Below are positions 45,692 to 58,574 of a DNA stretch of 64,000 nt, piece by piece (within the stretch, counting starts at the first letter, position 1; every line of letters begins with the position of its first letter). The DNA lies in NCBI GenBank assembly GCA_964059195.1, contig CAXKWD010000007.1:372001-436000 (forward strand). Direction: 5' to 3'. A program made the translations under genes and the position numbers. Source of the DNA: Ectobius pallidus. Its lineage: Eukaryota; Arthropoda; Insecta; Blattodea; Ectobiidae. Below the pieces are notes generated by a model. That model was given only the letters and a program-made list of their open reading frames with translations, searched no databases and was not told where the DNA came from.

Positions 45692-47142
45692 TACATAGGC
45701 CTACGTCGATCCAAATATACTCAACATTCTATTATTGATCCCATTCTAGTTTGAGCCTAGTCAAAACAAAGGGGAGGAGAACTCACAGAGAGTTCGCGGA
45801 AAATTCGCATCATGTGACACAACGTGATTGGTTAATGTCATTAGCATGCGCCATTACCAGAGCGTGGCTAATGAGTGTTCGTAAGTTCATGCAATAATAA
45901 TAATATCAACATTTACACGTGAAATAACAAACTCTCACTGGCATCGTCATCATTATAGTATATCAATTAGCAAACAAAACATAAAGGATTCATTGGTCAC
46001 GACGACCCTGCGGATGAGTTGTACTGAATTAGTGGCTAAGTTGGTGGTGCACAAGGCATAGCAAGCTTTCTGAGTTAGTAAACAACTTGCACTGGTTGTG
46101 GCAGTTTTCTGTTTTGTTGACGTTGTCAGCTGTGTGTTCTTGACGACGAACAAAATGCATCAATGTAACAAGAAAAATACCCTGTATCAGAAAAGTTATT
46201 AAGTAATGTCAAGTTCATTGAAAATAATTCCGGGAACTGTCTAGATCAGGCTCGGGAAGTAATGCACTGGACGTGCGAAATGATCTACCCCTTCCTTATT
46301 CTTTCTATCTGCCATGCGACTTGTCCCAGAGAGAACCGGTTTAGTTATCTCTATCTGTGATTGAAAGACAGTAGTAGGGACGACAGGGAGGGTAACTTCA
46401 CACTTCCAGTGCTTTCCTTCCCGTTCCTGGTCTAGATGTATCGCCTCTTCTAGAGAGACGAAATACGTAAATGGCACAAGAGGTTAGACTTGTGGAGGAA
46501 TTATCCATAGCTAACAGTCAACCTGAAGATGGAATATTTCTACAGGTGCAGCAGAAATTAAAAAGCATTGTACCTTTCGAGATCCACTGGAAGGTTTTAA
46601 AAGAGACCAGGATGTGAACCCACACAACCCCGTTACGTCATGCGACGTAGAGACAAGTTTTTCCCAATACACATCTTATTTAAATGATAAAAATATATTT
46701 TTCTTTAAAAACTTCAAAAGGTAAATTGTCTTTTTACCGTAACAAAACGTATGCACAGACATTATGTATATTTTACTTTTTATTTTCATTGTGAATATTA
46801 TTAACGAATATTAATGCATATATTCTGTATATTTATGTTCGTTTTATTAGAAAATATATTTTGTTTCTGTGATTTACGATTAAATGTGCAAACTATTCCA
46901 TGACATTGAGAAAGTGGATTTATTTGCAATATTATGAAGATTGTTAATATGATATTGCTGTGGCCCCTATATCTATCATTTCACTCTACCACCTACACTG
47001 CCCTTGAACTTGCATATACGTATTAAGTGCGTCACTTAAAGCGAGTCATCCCTTCCTTCATGCGAGCAAGATACAGATAGCGTGGGGGCTATAAACAGTA
47101 ACCACTAACCTGATGTAATGTTTTTGTGGCTAAACCCCCGGG
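45692..47142. other. No gene recognised
   Basis: A 78-codon minus ORF (46241-46477) has no motif I recognise. AT-rich outside 46240-46470. Confidence 0.35.
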
Positions 47143-47144
47143 CC

Positions 47145-47492
47145 CTAATGAAAAGGTGTAATGTTGATCACTGAATACTTCAGGGCTGAGTGTGGGGAAA
47201 CGATGACTCTCTTATAACTACCCTCCAGAGAAATGTTACAAACGTCTTTTGAAATAGAAATGTTAGATCTTAGTAAGTTATTCAAGTTCGTGTCAAGGCA
47301 ACCGTGAAAAACGAAATTTCCTTCATGTGGACTGGTAGGGAGTAGCCATCTATAAGAAATGCATTCTATAGGCTCTGCTATTCTTATATTATTCCCACAT
47401 AGTCCATTGCAGTTCCCGCATTGAATGACAAACGTTAGTGATGAGCTCTGCAATCCATGAAATGATAATGGAGTATAGTTTTCATTTTGCAT
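47145..47492 (-). CDS. Unassigned 115-codon ORF
   Basis: Minus-strand frame starting ATG with CGNCNGLCGNN, a Cys-rich patch near the N-terminus, followed by RWLLPTSPHEG and FHGCLD. It is the longest unexplained frame in this section and ends 10 bases from a TIR element. No domain recognised, no splice partner found; may be chance or an exon fragment. Confidence 0.2.
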   Translation of the reverse strand: MQNENYTPLSFHGLQSSSLTFVIQCGNCNGLCGNNIRIAEPIECISYRWLLPTSPHEGNFVFHGCLDTNLNNLLRSNISISKDVCNISLEGSYKRVIVSPHSALKYSVINITPFH

Positions 47493-47501
47493 CTTTAATG
47501 T

Positions 47502-48126
47502 AGGGTTCGGATGTTTATTTTTATCCTGACCTCCGTTCTCGCCGGAAACACAAATTAAACACGAATTGCAAGTTTGTTATCCTAATCGGACAGTTTTTAT
47601 TTTGCATATAAAGTCATATTTTGGTCACAGTTGTAATTTAACGTCATATTTCAGTCATAAATTCGAACAAAGACTACAATTATATAGTCTGTGTACTACA
47701 TGGTCAAGTTAAAATTGAAATTTATTTAATTAATTATATGTTTATGACAAATTAATAGTTACTTAAAATTTAAAATTAATGCACTTGTTCATATTTTATA
47801 GGGACATGCAAGGTTTACAAAATATTACGAGCATTTGGAACTGATGAAGCGAGCAAACAGAATAAAATTCTTTAAAAATAGAAGTTCATTGCAAGTAAAA
47901 CTGTAAATCACCAAAATTGTTAATAAGAGATTATCTGATTGAAATCATGTGATGTAAGAATTTACTGACTTTAAACGTTTTAAATTGGAAAATTTATTTT
48001 TTGAAAATACTGTACCGTTATTTAATTAGGTCATATTTATAATTTTTTGGCTCATAATTAGTCATTTATAAGGGCATATTTCCAGTCATATTTTCCCTTT
48101 TTTAAGTCATAAACATCCAAACCCTA
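47502..48126. mobile_element. TIR element, TAGGGTTCGG family
   Basis: Left end tagggttcggatgtttat (47502 on) and right end ataaacatccaaaccct (48109-48125) are inverted repeats with one mismatch, flanked by TA on both sides. A second, truncated copy starts at 40948. Interior has repeated gtcat words. No ORF. TA flanks would fit a Tc1/mariner-type MITE but other types cannot be excluded. Confidence 0.7.
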
Positions 48127-48469
48127 GTATTTAGGAATGCTCCTGCCATTGTTAATAATGAACATCCTTATTCAATGCACAGGGGGTGCGACAGTAATCC
48201 ATTGCAACAGCCATCTTGTAACATGCACAGTATCACTACAATTGGAAATCCCATCTAATTGGGGATCGAACCTACGACCTATGTTTTTGGATTCACACAA
48301 TTTACCCACACAACTCACACACATGTCAAGCAAACAAGAGTGGAAAGGTAAATACATAAAGCACATTGTATTATATGTCATATTATTTGAGGTAACTTAT
48401 TTTATTTTAGTCCATGAACATTATAGAAATTCCGTCCAATCACAATACTCTCGTATAACAGGCCTGCAC

Positions 48470-48925
48470 ATGAAATAAAATCAGGTAAACTAAAATAACA
48501 AAGTGTCAGGTAGAGTTAATAGGCCTTATTTGAGAATCTTCTGAGATTCAGACAACGAATTATTGAGAAAGTTTGTTCAACACATGTGAAGCAATACGTG
48601 CGTAGTGTTATTTGTGAAAGCCCCGTGTATTGCAACTTCCAAAGCCCTATGTGAACGCTGAGAACAATACTGTTGTCATGAGAACTGAATTACATATTTT
48701 GATAAATTCAGTGCAATATTTCCAGACATTAGGCCCCTAATTGGGCATTACTCCGGTACCGGTCAACCGATTAAGTCCAAAATGCTTAGGCTTCGTCCCA
48801 TTTACAAATGTCCTTGAAAATCTATTACGGCTTATTCCAGTTATCGCGCCTACAGGCACGCGAACGGACAGCATCTATCCCGTCTACAATACGATCTTAG
48901 AAAGTGCCATTCTGGCACTTAATAA
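48470..48925 (-). mobile_element. Family A repeat copy, minus strand
   Basis: Both ends present in reverse orientation: ttattaagtgccagaatgg at 48910-48925 and the terminal acctgattttatt at 48473-48488, with one diverged 145-bp unit between. Confidence 0.65.
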
Positions 48926-49776
48926 TAAAAGAAGTCAAGCGTTGATAGCAAGATATCGCATTGCGAGCTCACTACCGGCAGTTCCAAAAACATGAGTCGA
49001 AAGTTGTTAATGAGCCAGTCATGCATCTTAGTTCTGAGCACTGCCTGTTTACTACAAGCTGACTAAATAGACTGAACAGCTACGGATCTACACAAACAGA
49101 CCAATGTCAATCCAAAACACCATTTTTGCTTTCTAAATATGTTTCCCCGGTGTCTAGATTTAGATTTTTTTATTACGATCAAATCATCTCTGTCTGTCAC
49201 TGTGATGTATTTTCCTATTATTACTGCTTACACTCTCCACAGACCGGTTAGTCACTGAACAGAAAATCCTAACTTCCTCAGTTCGTGGAAACATTTGCCC
49301 TATACGAGCTACAGCACAAAGAAACCGGTTGTCGTGTGAAGGGACACCAATGCCGAATGACTTCAAGCTGTGTAGAGATTACTAGTGTCCTCAGTAAATA
49401 CTTGAATTCAGAAATAGCTTAAAATCCAAAATAAAACTATTTTAATATGTTTCAAAACTACAATAGGGTTTATAAAAACCTGAAAATCCGTGTCCTAATC
49501 ATGAACGATGAAGCAATATAATAATCAGACTAACATATAAAATTTGAACTCAATACCTTTTATAGTTTTTTACTAATAGGCCAGAGACAGAACCACACAT
49601 ATTTATGTTCTTTGAGATAAAACAATTTTCGTTTTATTCTGAAAAAGAAAAACTAAATTTTATATATGTTTCTTAAAACTACAATCATTAAGAATTCCAA
49701 CAGCAGAAGTTCCTTTAGTCATTCCACCTCGTGACACAATTTTCGTGCCTAAAATCACATGTATTTTTATTTCTAA
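48926..49776. other. No gene seen
   Basis: AT-rich; no repeat recognised. Confidence 0.35.
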
Positions 49777-50210
49777 CTAGCATGTGCCCGCGGCTTCGCC
49801 CGCGATAATTATTAAAAAAATTAAATATTAAGAGCATAATAGTTCAATCATTATATTTATTAACAAATAAATAACGTGGACTACAAACCACGATTAGATA
49901 GCGTCGCCTGGTAAAAGTGACCTCAGATTCGAGTTCCCTGGCCCAGAAAAACCCCTGCATAGTGAGTTTCGTCCAAGTCGAACGATGTTTGACCTTATTT
50001 AGGCCTATATTGAATATCCCTCTTCAGTGTTAGGTTGAAAATTTCATACTTCTGCGGGCCTTGATATTCTAAACAAATTAATCCTCCAGGATGGACTACA
50101 AAATCAAGCGATCGTCCGCGATAATTATTTCAAAAAAATAAAACTTAAGAGCATAATAGTTAAATCATTATATTTACTAACACCTAAATCACATGGACTA
50201 CATACCACGA

Positions 50211-50213
50211 TTA
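50211..50213. repeat. TTA target duplication (left) of the CACTG element
   Basis: TTA at 50211-50213 and 52759-52761. The uninterrupted Helitron relatives have a single copy (ctatctaatcgtgg, complementary strand). Confidence 0.85.
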
Positions 50214-50571
50214 CACTGTTCTACAAATAAAAATGAAATTCATTTTTCTGGGTATAACATTCTTGATTAACATGGAAATTCACCTCCTGAATTCAAATCT
50301 GTAATTAGTTTCTCTGTGTCACGCATAGTTTTCAAGTTACATGCAATTTCATGTTTTAAATAATTTTCGTTTCCACGCTACGTATTTATGTAGGCAAAAC
50401 ATGTAACTATAAATATTTTAGTCACTTGCAAAATTATTTAGAAACATGTTATGCACTATAAAACAAAAGAAATATACACAAGCCTTAATATAATAATTAT
50501 ATTATGTGGAAAGACTTATTTAAGTTTAGAAAATATGAAAAAATACACTTTTCTCTAAGAATTTAAAAGTC

Positions 50572-52108
50572 TTATTTTTTTCTCTTGTGTTCAATTTTGC
50601 AATCTCTGATAATGTTCCAGCAGTAGTCAGCAAGCATCGCAGGTATCCATTTCCCTTCATACCGCTTTTCCATGGACATTATATCTTTATGAAATCTTTC
50701 ACCATGTTCGTCGGAGACATCACTGCAGCTCTCAGGAAAATAATGTAGATGTAAATCTAGGAAATGCACTTTTAAAGACATGTGACATCCTAGATCCCTG
50801 TATGCATTTACCATTTGTTGAACCAGTTGTTCGAAGTTGTTAGCTCTTTTTCTTCCCAGAAAATTTTGCGTTACATTCTTGAAACAAGACCACGCTCTTC
50901 TTTCTTTTGGAGCAAGGCATTGTTCAAAATCTGAGTCCTTTTGAAGTTCTCTAATTTGGGGACCCACAAATACGCCCTCTTTTATTTTTGCTGCAGAAAG
51001 ACGAGGAAACTTTTTTGAAAGGCACATAAATCCTCTTCCAGATGTGTCCATGGCCTTAACAAATTGTTTAATAAGGCCAGAACATCTTCACTGGCTACAA
51101 ATTTCTCATTCAGTAAATTTTTTTCTCCAACTTTCCACTTACGTTCAGGCCAAATCTTTCTGTTATAATGGGAATTTCTATCGCGACTATCCCACTCGCA
51201 CAGAAAACATCCATATTTGGTATAGCCTTGTTGCATACCTAATATCATGGCAACTATTTTCAAATCACCACATATTTTCCACTTGTGCTCATTATATTTT
51301 ATTAATCTCAGCATATTTTTCAAAATGGCATATGATTCTTTAGTCATACTTGCTTAGGCAACTGGGACAGAAGGCATTATGTTCCATTGTGAAGGAGAAC
51401 TCCCTTTAGACTGTATTTTGAGGCATCTATAAAAAGTCTCCACTCCTGTGGCTCGTATTTGAAGTTCATTTTCGTATCTGGTTGCAATAAATTGCATTCT
51501 TGCAATCTCGAACCCAACAGTTCTGCTTTTTGTTTACTTAGGCCTAAATCACGAACTACGTTAAGATATGCTTGTGTCAAGAAACGTGGAGTTGAAGTGC
51601 TTGTGAACTGATAAGATGGGTCTTTTTTTTCACGAGATGATGTCAATGCTTCACTCACACTTTCTGCACTATCTGTTTCACTGTCTTCATTTGTTGGTCT
51701 TCTAGATACTGGAAGAGTTTCGGAGTGTGGGATCGGTCTGATTGCAGAAGGCAAATTGGGGTACACTATGTGTCTCTTAGATTTCCGATTTGTAAAACCA
51801 TGAACATCTGTCAAACAAAAGTAACAGTCTGTAATGTGATCTTTTTGTTCCCTCCATACTATTGGCACTGCAAACAATGTGGAGTTATCTCTACCTTTCC
51901 ACAAGTTTAACAATTTAACATAGCAAGTTGCACAACAAATATGTGGTGCCCAGTCCTTCTGCTGATCCCCAAGTTCTATTCCAAAATAATATTTGTAGGC
52001 CTTCTTTACAATGGGCGAAATCTTCTTCCTATGCTTAGCAAACGGGAACCCTCCGCAGATATAGCAGAAGTTGTCAGGCGTATTTCTACACGTTCTACGA
52101 TTTGGCAT
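50572..52108 (-). pseudogene. DDE-type transposase-like gene of the CACTG element
   Basis: Three minus-strand frames form one former gene. Frame 1 (52108-51377, 243 codons): N-terminal zinc-binding-like module with FCYICG and HICCATC, then KWAP-like region, a Ser/Thr-rich linker and EWRLFIDASKYSLKGVLLHN. Frame 2 (51347-50982): ICGDLKIVAMILGMQQGYTK and CFLCEWDSR. Frame 3 (51051-50572): KEGVFVGPQIREL, a LGCHMSLKVHFLDLHL block, SDEHGERFHKDI and MLADYCWN. Acidic residues in FIDAS, CGDLK and DEHGERFH are candidates for a DDE triad (inference). Breaks: a shift and a stop near 51350-51377, and a shift with loss of some residues near 51050-51090. Related genes are abundant in arthropods, usually unnamed. 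It lies wholly inside the TIRs, so it is probably the element's own transposase. Confidence 0.8.
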
Positions 52109-52242
52109 TTTCTAGAAGAGAAATATACATTTGAAATTAATACATTGCTATGAGTTGAATTGTGCATGTACAGAAACAGTATTTCATGTAAACAAACAAT
52201 ACTCACTTCCTCTAACAAAAATTTCAGGTTAAACTCAAGATT

Positions 52243-52243
52243 T

Positions 52244-52284
<41 letters not shown>

Positions 52285-52292
52285 TAGAATCT
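52243..52292. repeat. (CT)n then (GT)n microsatellite
   Basis: About 18 CT units followed by a few GT units, between the transposase-like gene and the element's right end. Confidence 0.9.
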
Positions 52293-53202
52293 GTCTATTT
52301 CACTTCTATGCTTTAAGAGGTTTCTGTGAAAGAGAAATATGTAAAGTTTTACATATTTTATATACCACAGATGTCTGAATGTTATGGTCAAAAATGAATA
52401 TTTACTCACATGATAAAGAATGTCTCCCCCATCCAAATAATGCCAGTTTAACGCTATAAAACTCAATTTTAAATCCTGTAACAGTGACTTGCTAATTAAC
52501 ATAAAATTTTACTAGCAACAGGAATGCCACAATCTGAAAATGAAAATAAATGAAGGACAAAATTAACTGTTTGTTAAGCAAAGTTCACCAACTTTATTAC
52601 AAACTTAAAATGTCAGTTAAATGAGACGTATATTCTCGTATATAACTTAAAAACTGTGCCTGATAGCGAATTTCTGTTTTCAGATTTGAATGTACCATAT
52701 GGAAATCCTTTAGAAACACATATTTTCATATAAGAAAAATGACCCTTGTAGAACAGTGTTATATAGCGTCGCCTGGTAAAAGCGACCTCAGATTCGAGGT
52801 CATTGGTCCAAAAAACCCCTGTATAGTGAGTTTCGTCCAAATCGAACAACGTTTGACCATATTTAGGCCTATATTGATTATCCCTGTTCCGTCTATGTTG
52901 AAAATTTCATACGTCTGCTGGCCTTGATATTCTAAACAAATGAATCGTCCAGGATGGACTTACAAAATGAAGCGATCGCCCGCGATAATTATTTTAAAAA
53001 TTAAAAACTAAGAGCATATTAGTTAAATCATTATATTTATTAACACCTAAATCACGTGGACTACATACCACGATTAGATAGCGTCGCCTGGTAAAAGCGA
53101 CCTCAGATTCGAGGTCCTTGGCCCAGAAAACCCCTGTATAGTGAGTTTCGTCCAAATCGAACAACGTTTGACCATATTTAGGCCTATATTGATTATCCCA
53201 CT

Positions 53203-53204
<2 letters not shown>

Positions 53205-53243
<39 letters not shown>
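53205..53243. repeat. (AAT)n microsatellite
   Basis: Inside the Helitron; the same ATT/AAT tract position is where the family A element inserted in the plus copy near 8960. Confidence 0.9.
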
Positions 53244-53244
<1 letters not shown>

Positions 53245-53647
53245 CCTCTTCGGGATTAGGTTGAAAATTTCATAAAATTTCATGTGCCTTGACATTAAAA
53301 ACAAATGAATCGACCAGCGTGAGCTACAACATTCAAGCGATCGCGGAAATTTCATTTCCAAGGTAGGCCTATAACAAAAATAGCCAAAGCCAACTGTAAT
53401 TGATTTGAAATTGAAATATATTACTGAAAACTGATGCTTCGAAAACGCAAAAAATGCACGATTTCTGCCCATTTTTCACTCATAACTCGCGAAGGAAAGC
53501 TACAATTAAAATTCCGGCTTCGAGGTGCACTTCCCGACCCTTTAGTCCATCTGTGTTTAACATTTCAGATCTCTGCGTTCAGTAGATTTCGCTGGGCATC
53601 GCGGGCGGACAGACAGACAGACAGACACTTCCTTTTATTAATATAGA

Positions 53648-54700
53648 TGTGAGAATTAATTAAGCGAGTAGTGTAGCATGTTATAAATTTAATCTGAAAA
53701 TTGCAGCATTTCATTTTATACTGGACCTGTTAAAAAATTCATGAATTAGTGTTGCAGGTGTGACAAAACTTTTCATAACATTGTTCTTGAGTAATTTCTT
53801 CTTCTTTCTCTGAACCAGGATGATTGATAATTTTTTCTACAATGAAGAAAGTAGTAAAACTATAAAGAATGTCATTATCAATGGATTTGATGACATGTTA
53901 CCTTTGAACTGATACTTCATGGACGTTAGTCACTAGTGCGGATATTCTGAGAATGACTCCTACATTATAAAAATGGTAAATTTAATGTCATTTTTGGTCA
54001 TTTTTTCAATTTTTTTACTGTTAGATTTTTTTAGAATACGTCATTATATGATTTTTTTGCCATTTTAGATTTTATCCCCCACGTTTAATGATTTAGACAA
54101 CTTTTAAAATATAAAGTCATTTTTTTGTTGTTTCTCGCATTATAGAGTTTTCGTGCATTTACTTGCAATGAATATTATCGGAATTCTCAATAGGCTATGC
54201 ATAAATAAATCTTGTTATAACTATAATTTGGATACAGAAAGACGGTCCTGACCGTTTGCATTTAACATTATATACCAATTAAGCAATTACAACCCTATAA
54301 TTGAACAACAAAATAATTCTAGAACAGACACAATAGTGATTAATAAACTAGAATTTTGAAAACAAATTTTTGGGTGGTATTCTTTAGCTTTTGGATATTT
54401 TTTGTAGTGTTGCAGTCATTTTATAGCTCATTTTAAAGTATTTTTAGGTCATCAAAATCCGGGCCCAAGTCATTACTTTTATTCATAGTAACTTTCAAAA
54501 GACAATATAGGCTGTTTTCTTTATGTTGTGGGTGTGACAGAATGATACATACAGTATTGTCTTAAGTTTAATTCCAATTAAAAAGAAACGTTGCTTAAAT
54601 ACAATCATGGCTGAAGAATTAAAAAACTACTGGAACAAAAATGGGTTGAGGGGCAAAATTCCTCAGTTTTGGTTGTGCCAAAATATAAAGTTAATTAACT
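53648..54700. other. No gene; possible old element 54000-54480
   Basis: 54000-54480 has many gtcat words like the TAGGGTTCGG family and ends ccgggcccaagtcatt; no inverted partner found. Confidence 0.3.
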
Positions 54701-54703
54701 TGT

Positions 54704-54935
54704 ATTAGGGCGAGACTAATCTGGAGATGGGGAGGATACGCAGCCGGAATCAACCAAGGAAAATCGGCATACGCCATAACAGTTTGGGACCCGAGGATAG
54801 GCAAAAGGAGTAGAGGTAGACCGAGACGAAGATGGGCATAACAATTTTTGGAAGCAGCGGGGCCACAATGGATAAGAATAGCCAAAGACAGAGAAAATGG
54901 GAAGAACTAATGTTAAATTGGAACAAGAACTAAAA
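54704..54935 (+). pseudogene. LINE polyprotein C-terminal fragment
   Basis: Reads RARLIWRWGGYAAGI, VWDPRIGKRSRGRPRRRW, a stop, then QFLEAAGPQWIRIAKDRE. The GRPRRRW plus AGPQWIRxAxDRxxW arrangement is characteristic of the end of RTE/R4-like non-LTR retrotransposon proteins in insects. One in-frame stop after RRRWA and a premature end; catalytic parts absent. Confidence 0.7.
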
Positions 54936-57640
54936 GTGAATCGAAGGGAGATTAGCAACAAAGAGAGCAAGTGATACACAAATAGATACAGAATAATAAT
55001 TTAGGTAAAGAGTTACATCAAAACTCTCCCTATGAGTTTGACCGGAAGGTAGGAGACTCTTTTCCGCTAGGGAAGTTACATACTGGCTCATTTATTTATA
55101 TGTGTGTAAAAATATACCTAAACATCCAACTTAAGTCACCAGTCTGTAGGAGTGCTAACATTTGAAGAAAAATTTTAACTCTTTTATTTACTAACACAAA
55201 GAGTAAGTTTAAAGCTGTTTTGTACTTTTCAGGCCAGAACAAAGTGAAAATTGGGATTGTTTCTCGTTCCTTGATCATTTGGTTCAGAAAAATACAACCC
55301 ACGCTGTTATTATTGAAATGTACTTTTCATTAGGTAAGATCACTTCACAGGGAATGACCCTTTGTCACAGAGCATAATATTATTAGTTTATTAGCCAACT
55401 AGGATCGATATTAAGCCTGGGTTATTGTTTGTCCATAGCTTCTTATAATTCTACTTCCTGTGTTATTACATGGGTTGCGGATAAGTTTATGAAATCAAAA
55501 TATTCTCATATTAGAAGGCATCTATTTTCACATAATGAGACTACTCTTTATGTACCTTTTCTATTTGCTTTATTTGATTACTGTATTGTTTTATGTTATA
55601 TTAAGTAGTACTAAATTACTGATCTCTTTCTTGCCTTGCCTGAGGGAAGGTATATTAAATTTAATTAGTTTTCAAACGGGTTTCGCGGGCTGCAAGAAAA
55701 GTCCAAAAGGCTTATAAGATAAAAAAAATCTTAGGTGACTAGGTCAAGTATACTTTGATTAAATTTTTTGATGATGTATGGTGTGGAATGAGTATGTTTT
55801 GTCGTCGGTATTTTATGTAACTGTGTGTTTGTATTATGAATACTTGTATGTTGTCTGTAGGTCATATGTGCTTTTGTATATTGAATACTTGTATGTATGT
55901 TAATATTGTTTATATTCATAATTGACCATGTTCTGAAATGTAGCACAACATTGAACAGAACAGTAATTTATTATTATTATTATTGTTATTAAAAAGCCGC
56001 ATGCAACCCGCGGACCCCCAGTCAATTTCTTCCTGCAATTATTGTAACTTGCGAACATGTTAATCACTGTGCTTCATTATCTTTCAGAACAAGAACATTC
56101 CATTCACGGCTAAAAATCCAGTGTGGAGTTTTAGCTGAGTTGTAGTAGAAGCCAATGCCTGTATGTTGTGACTGACAACAACACAACTTGGGCGGGCATC
56201 TTCCCATGCTACGAAGGGCAGCGGGGGGGGGGGGGCGAGTTGACTTCATACTTTCGGTGGGAGAAGCTACTGATTGATAAGGCACTCTACCTCTACCATC
56301 TAATATAAACATAAGACACGTGGACATAACTTAAGGGTCCTCAAGTTTTTTTTAAACAGTAGCCTGCATCTACAGTTTACAAAGAAGACATTTATAAGAT
56401 GTCGGCGCAATGGTATGCATGCATTCGTACCATGTTGCGGAGTTATCTGTAGCCTACGTTGGTTTTGACTATTCCATCAACTCTAGCTAGGTTTTATAAG
56501 ATTCAAACGTCAGTGCCCATCATTAAAAATCCTGGTTTACGTACTTATTTGTATTATGCTAGGTAAACTATCAACAGTGCTGTTACAGTACCTGGCCATG
56601 TTGGATGATGAAAATGGAAGCGTAGCAGCCAGGCATTCAACAAACCAAAGCCACATCACACAGCACATCAAAGTGTCACACGAAATTATTACACTAATTA
56701 ACTATATTATAAACCCACATTAATATGAAAACACCGCATAAATAAGCCTTTCCCCTTAACTTTCCACAGAAGCAAGCGTTCGCCTTGACCACCGCGCGGA
56801 GGGAATTGAAACTAGTCGATAGGGATGAGCAGAGTAGCCAACATTCCCACAGCAACCAACAGAAGTTCCCACAACTGGATCAAACTACCTTCCATTCAAA
56901 TCTTATAAAATAAAGGATTTTTCTACTACTTTTCAGGAATGAAATGCTTTTAAAATTTCAGTAAATGTTTAAATGTGTAAATTACCATGATAGGTAATTT
57001 AACGAAACGTCTGGACGTTAATACCATAAAATAACTTATATATTGTATTTCCATTTTGTTTACATTTTGATTATAGCATTAGAAGTTATTTACTTCCTTA
57101 CTCCATTCATTCAATGCACTGAAATCTTATTGAAGTTTTACTCGGCCACAAACGTCATGAAATTACTTAAAATTTTAATACCGTGAGCAAATAACGATAT
57201 TTTAGAATGGCTTATATGATTTTTAAGAAGTGACAGAGGACCTGCTGTAGCGTTAGTCCTGTTGTGTGCAGAATTTACAATAACTATAATATTGTTTTTA
57301 ATGAACTACTTACGATCTTTGCAATAAATATTTTTAGTGTCTTCAGAATTAAGTGAACTACACAATTTCATTGGTTGTCGCTTAATGTGACAGTTCATTA
57401 AATGGTTAAAATGCAGTGTATCAGTGACAATGTAAACTGTGAACAGTTTTGTTGCGTGATGACAGGTGATGTAGCCTACGAAGCACAATGAATAGCGTGG
57501 AGCTGGGGGAGATGCTATCTTAAGCCACTTTCCCCTTATCAAGGCTTACATGGACCTTAAGTTTCTGTGTACACTAAGGAATTCATGTTTTCCTAGGGGC
57601 ATGTATTTTTTTAAAAGATTGTTTCCAGGAATTTAAGACA
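54936..57640. other. 2.7 kb with no gene recognised
   Basis: AT-rich. (ATT)n run at 55967-55984; G run at 56223-56235. Short ORFs (55535, 56064 minus, 57306 minus) carry no recognisable motif; 55740-55990 with its ATT tail could be a LINE 3' end. Confidence 0.35.
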
Positions 57641-57954
57641 AGATTATGATAATGACCGATTCGTGCTAAAGGTGAGGTTATTTTCGTAGAAACTCGCGGA
57701 TTTTATAACAAAAAGCCATCATAACTTTTTGCCTCGTTCAGAAGTAGTTCAGTCGATATCCACTTTTTACCTGGAAAATATTACGAAGTTAATGAAATTT
57801 TTACAGGTTATTAGGGGGTACTGTCTATCCTAAGTTTTCGACCTCGAGGACCCTGTGCTAACTTGGGGGTGGGGAAAAACCTCAATTTTTTTAAAAACTT
57901 TTTTCAGTTTTTCGCTTATATCTCGTAAAGTAAACATATTTTGTGCACCATAGT
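57641..57954. repeat. Family D-like flank outside the left TIR
   Basis: Contains cataactttttg, a G-rich gggggtgggg patch and cttatatctcgtaaag, an order seen also near 11390-11960 and 39590-40190. May be the outer part of the left TIR, missing on the right. Confidence 0.4.
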
Positions 57955-58209
57955 ACAGTACAAAGTTGTAGAGCATTAAAGTTGCTAAAATTTATTTCAT
58001 AAAACGAATTTGTAGACCCAATATTAACCGAGATACGGCCGAACAAAGTTAGACAAATTTTCGCGAAATGTAAAAAAATATCCGAAAATCTAAGGTTTTG
58101 GCCCTATAACTATTTATTACCATCATTTATATGTTAATTATGTTAATAACTCATTAATATCAACATCTTGGAATACCTATGACCCCTTCCTCCACCCCTC
58201 CCCCTCCCC
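57955..58209 (+). repeat. Left long inverted repeat arm
   Basis: Partner of 59860-60126; ends in a C-rich tract. Confidence 0.85.
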
Positions 58210-58574
58210 CAAACGTCAAGATGCCTCATTTTAATGTAAGAAATTTATTCTAAGAAACTTTCTCACACCAAAAACCTTTTCGTTGTACACACAATGTGAT
58301 GTCATCGGAGGGGGTGTCCGCTGACCAAGAGCCTATTGTTGTGATTTGCAGTTATGTAAATATTTTCGTGCCTGGTCTTCACCCTACTGTGAATTCCTGT
58401 TAACCCATAATCTTGAACCTCAATAAACGTAGATCAGGTAGTTTGAAATCAATGATTAGTCATAAAGAATTAAAGTAATAGAAGTAAAGAATTTATTTGC
58501 AAAGATCATAATTTAGAGCATAACTATAAATAATTAAGATAATTGCAGGTGTTATGACCAACGTAGAAATAATT

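Larger units (their letters stand above)
50214..52758 (-). mobile_element. CACTG-ended DNA transposon (CMC/Chapaev-like) nested in a Helitron
   Basis: 2545 bp. Perfect 13-bp inverted ends CACTGTTCTACAA (50214-50226) and TTGTAGAACAGTG (52746-52758), 3-bp target duplication TTA, and one decayed transposase-like gene in the interior. CACTG ends and 3-bp duplications fit the CACTA/Mirage/Chapaev group; the exact clade is inference. The empty site is known from the sister Helitron copies, so both boundaries are certain. Confidence 0.9.
49777..53647 (-). mobile_element. Non-autonomous Helitron (family B), minus copy with nested transposon
   Basis: Read on the minus strand: A|TCTATATTAATAAAAGG at 53647, a GTCTGT run, gatgcccagcgaaat, two copies of the cgtcgcctggtaaaa unit region, and the terminal hairpin cgaagccgcgggcacatg, CTAG (49780-49777), then T. 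Both Helitron termini and the A-T insertion site are therefore present. Without the 2545-bp CACTG element and its duplication it is about 1.3 kb. No Rep/helicase gene. Confidence 0.85.

Noticed and set aside
55731..55946. Thr/His/Ile-rich minus ORF
   Set aside because: Reflects GT/AT-rich simple sequence in the opposite strand.
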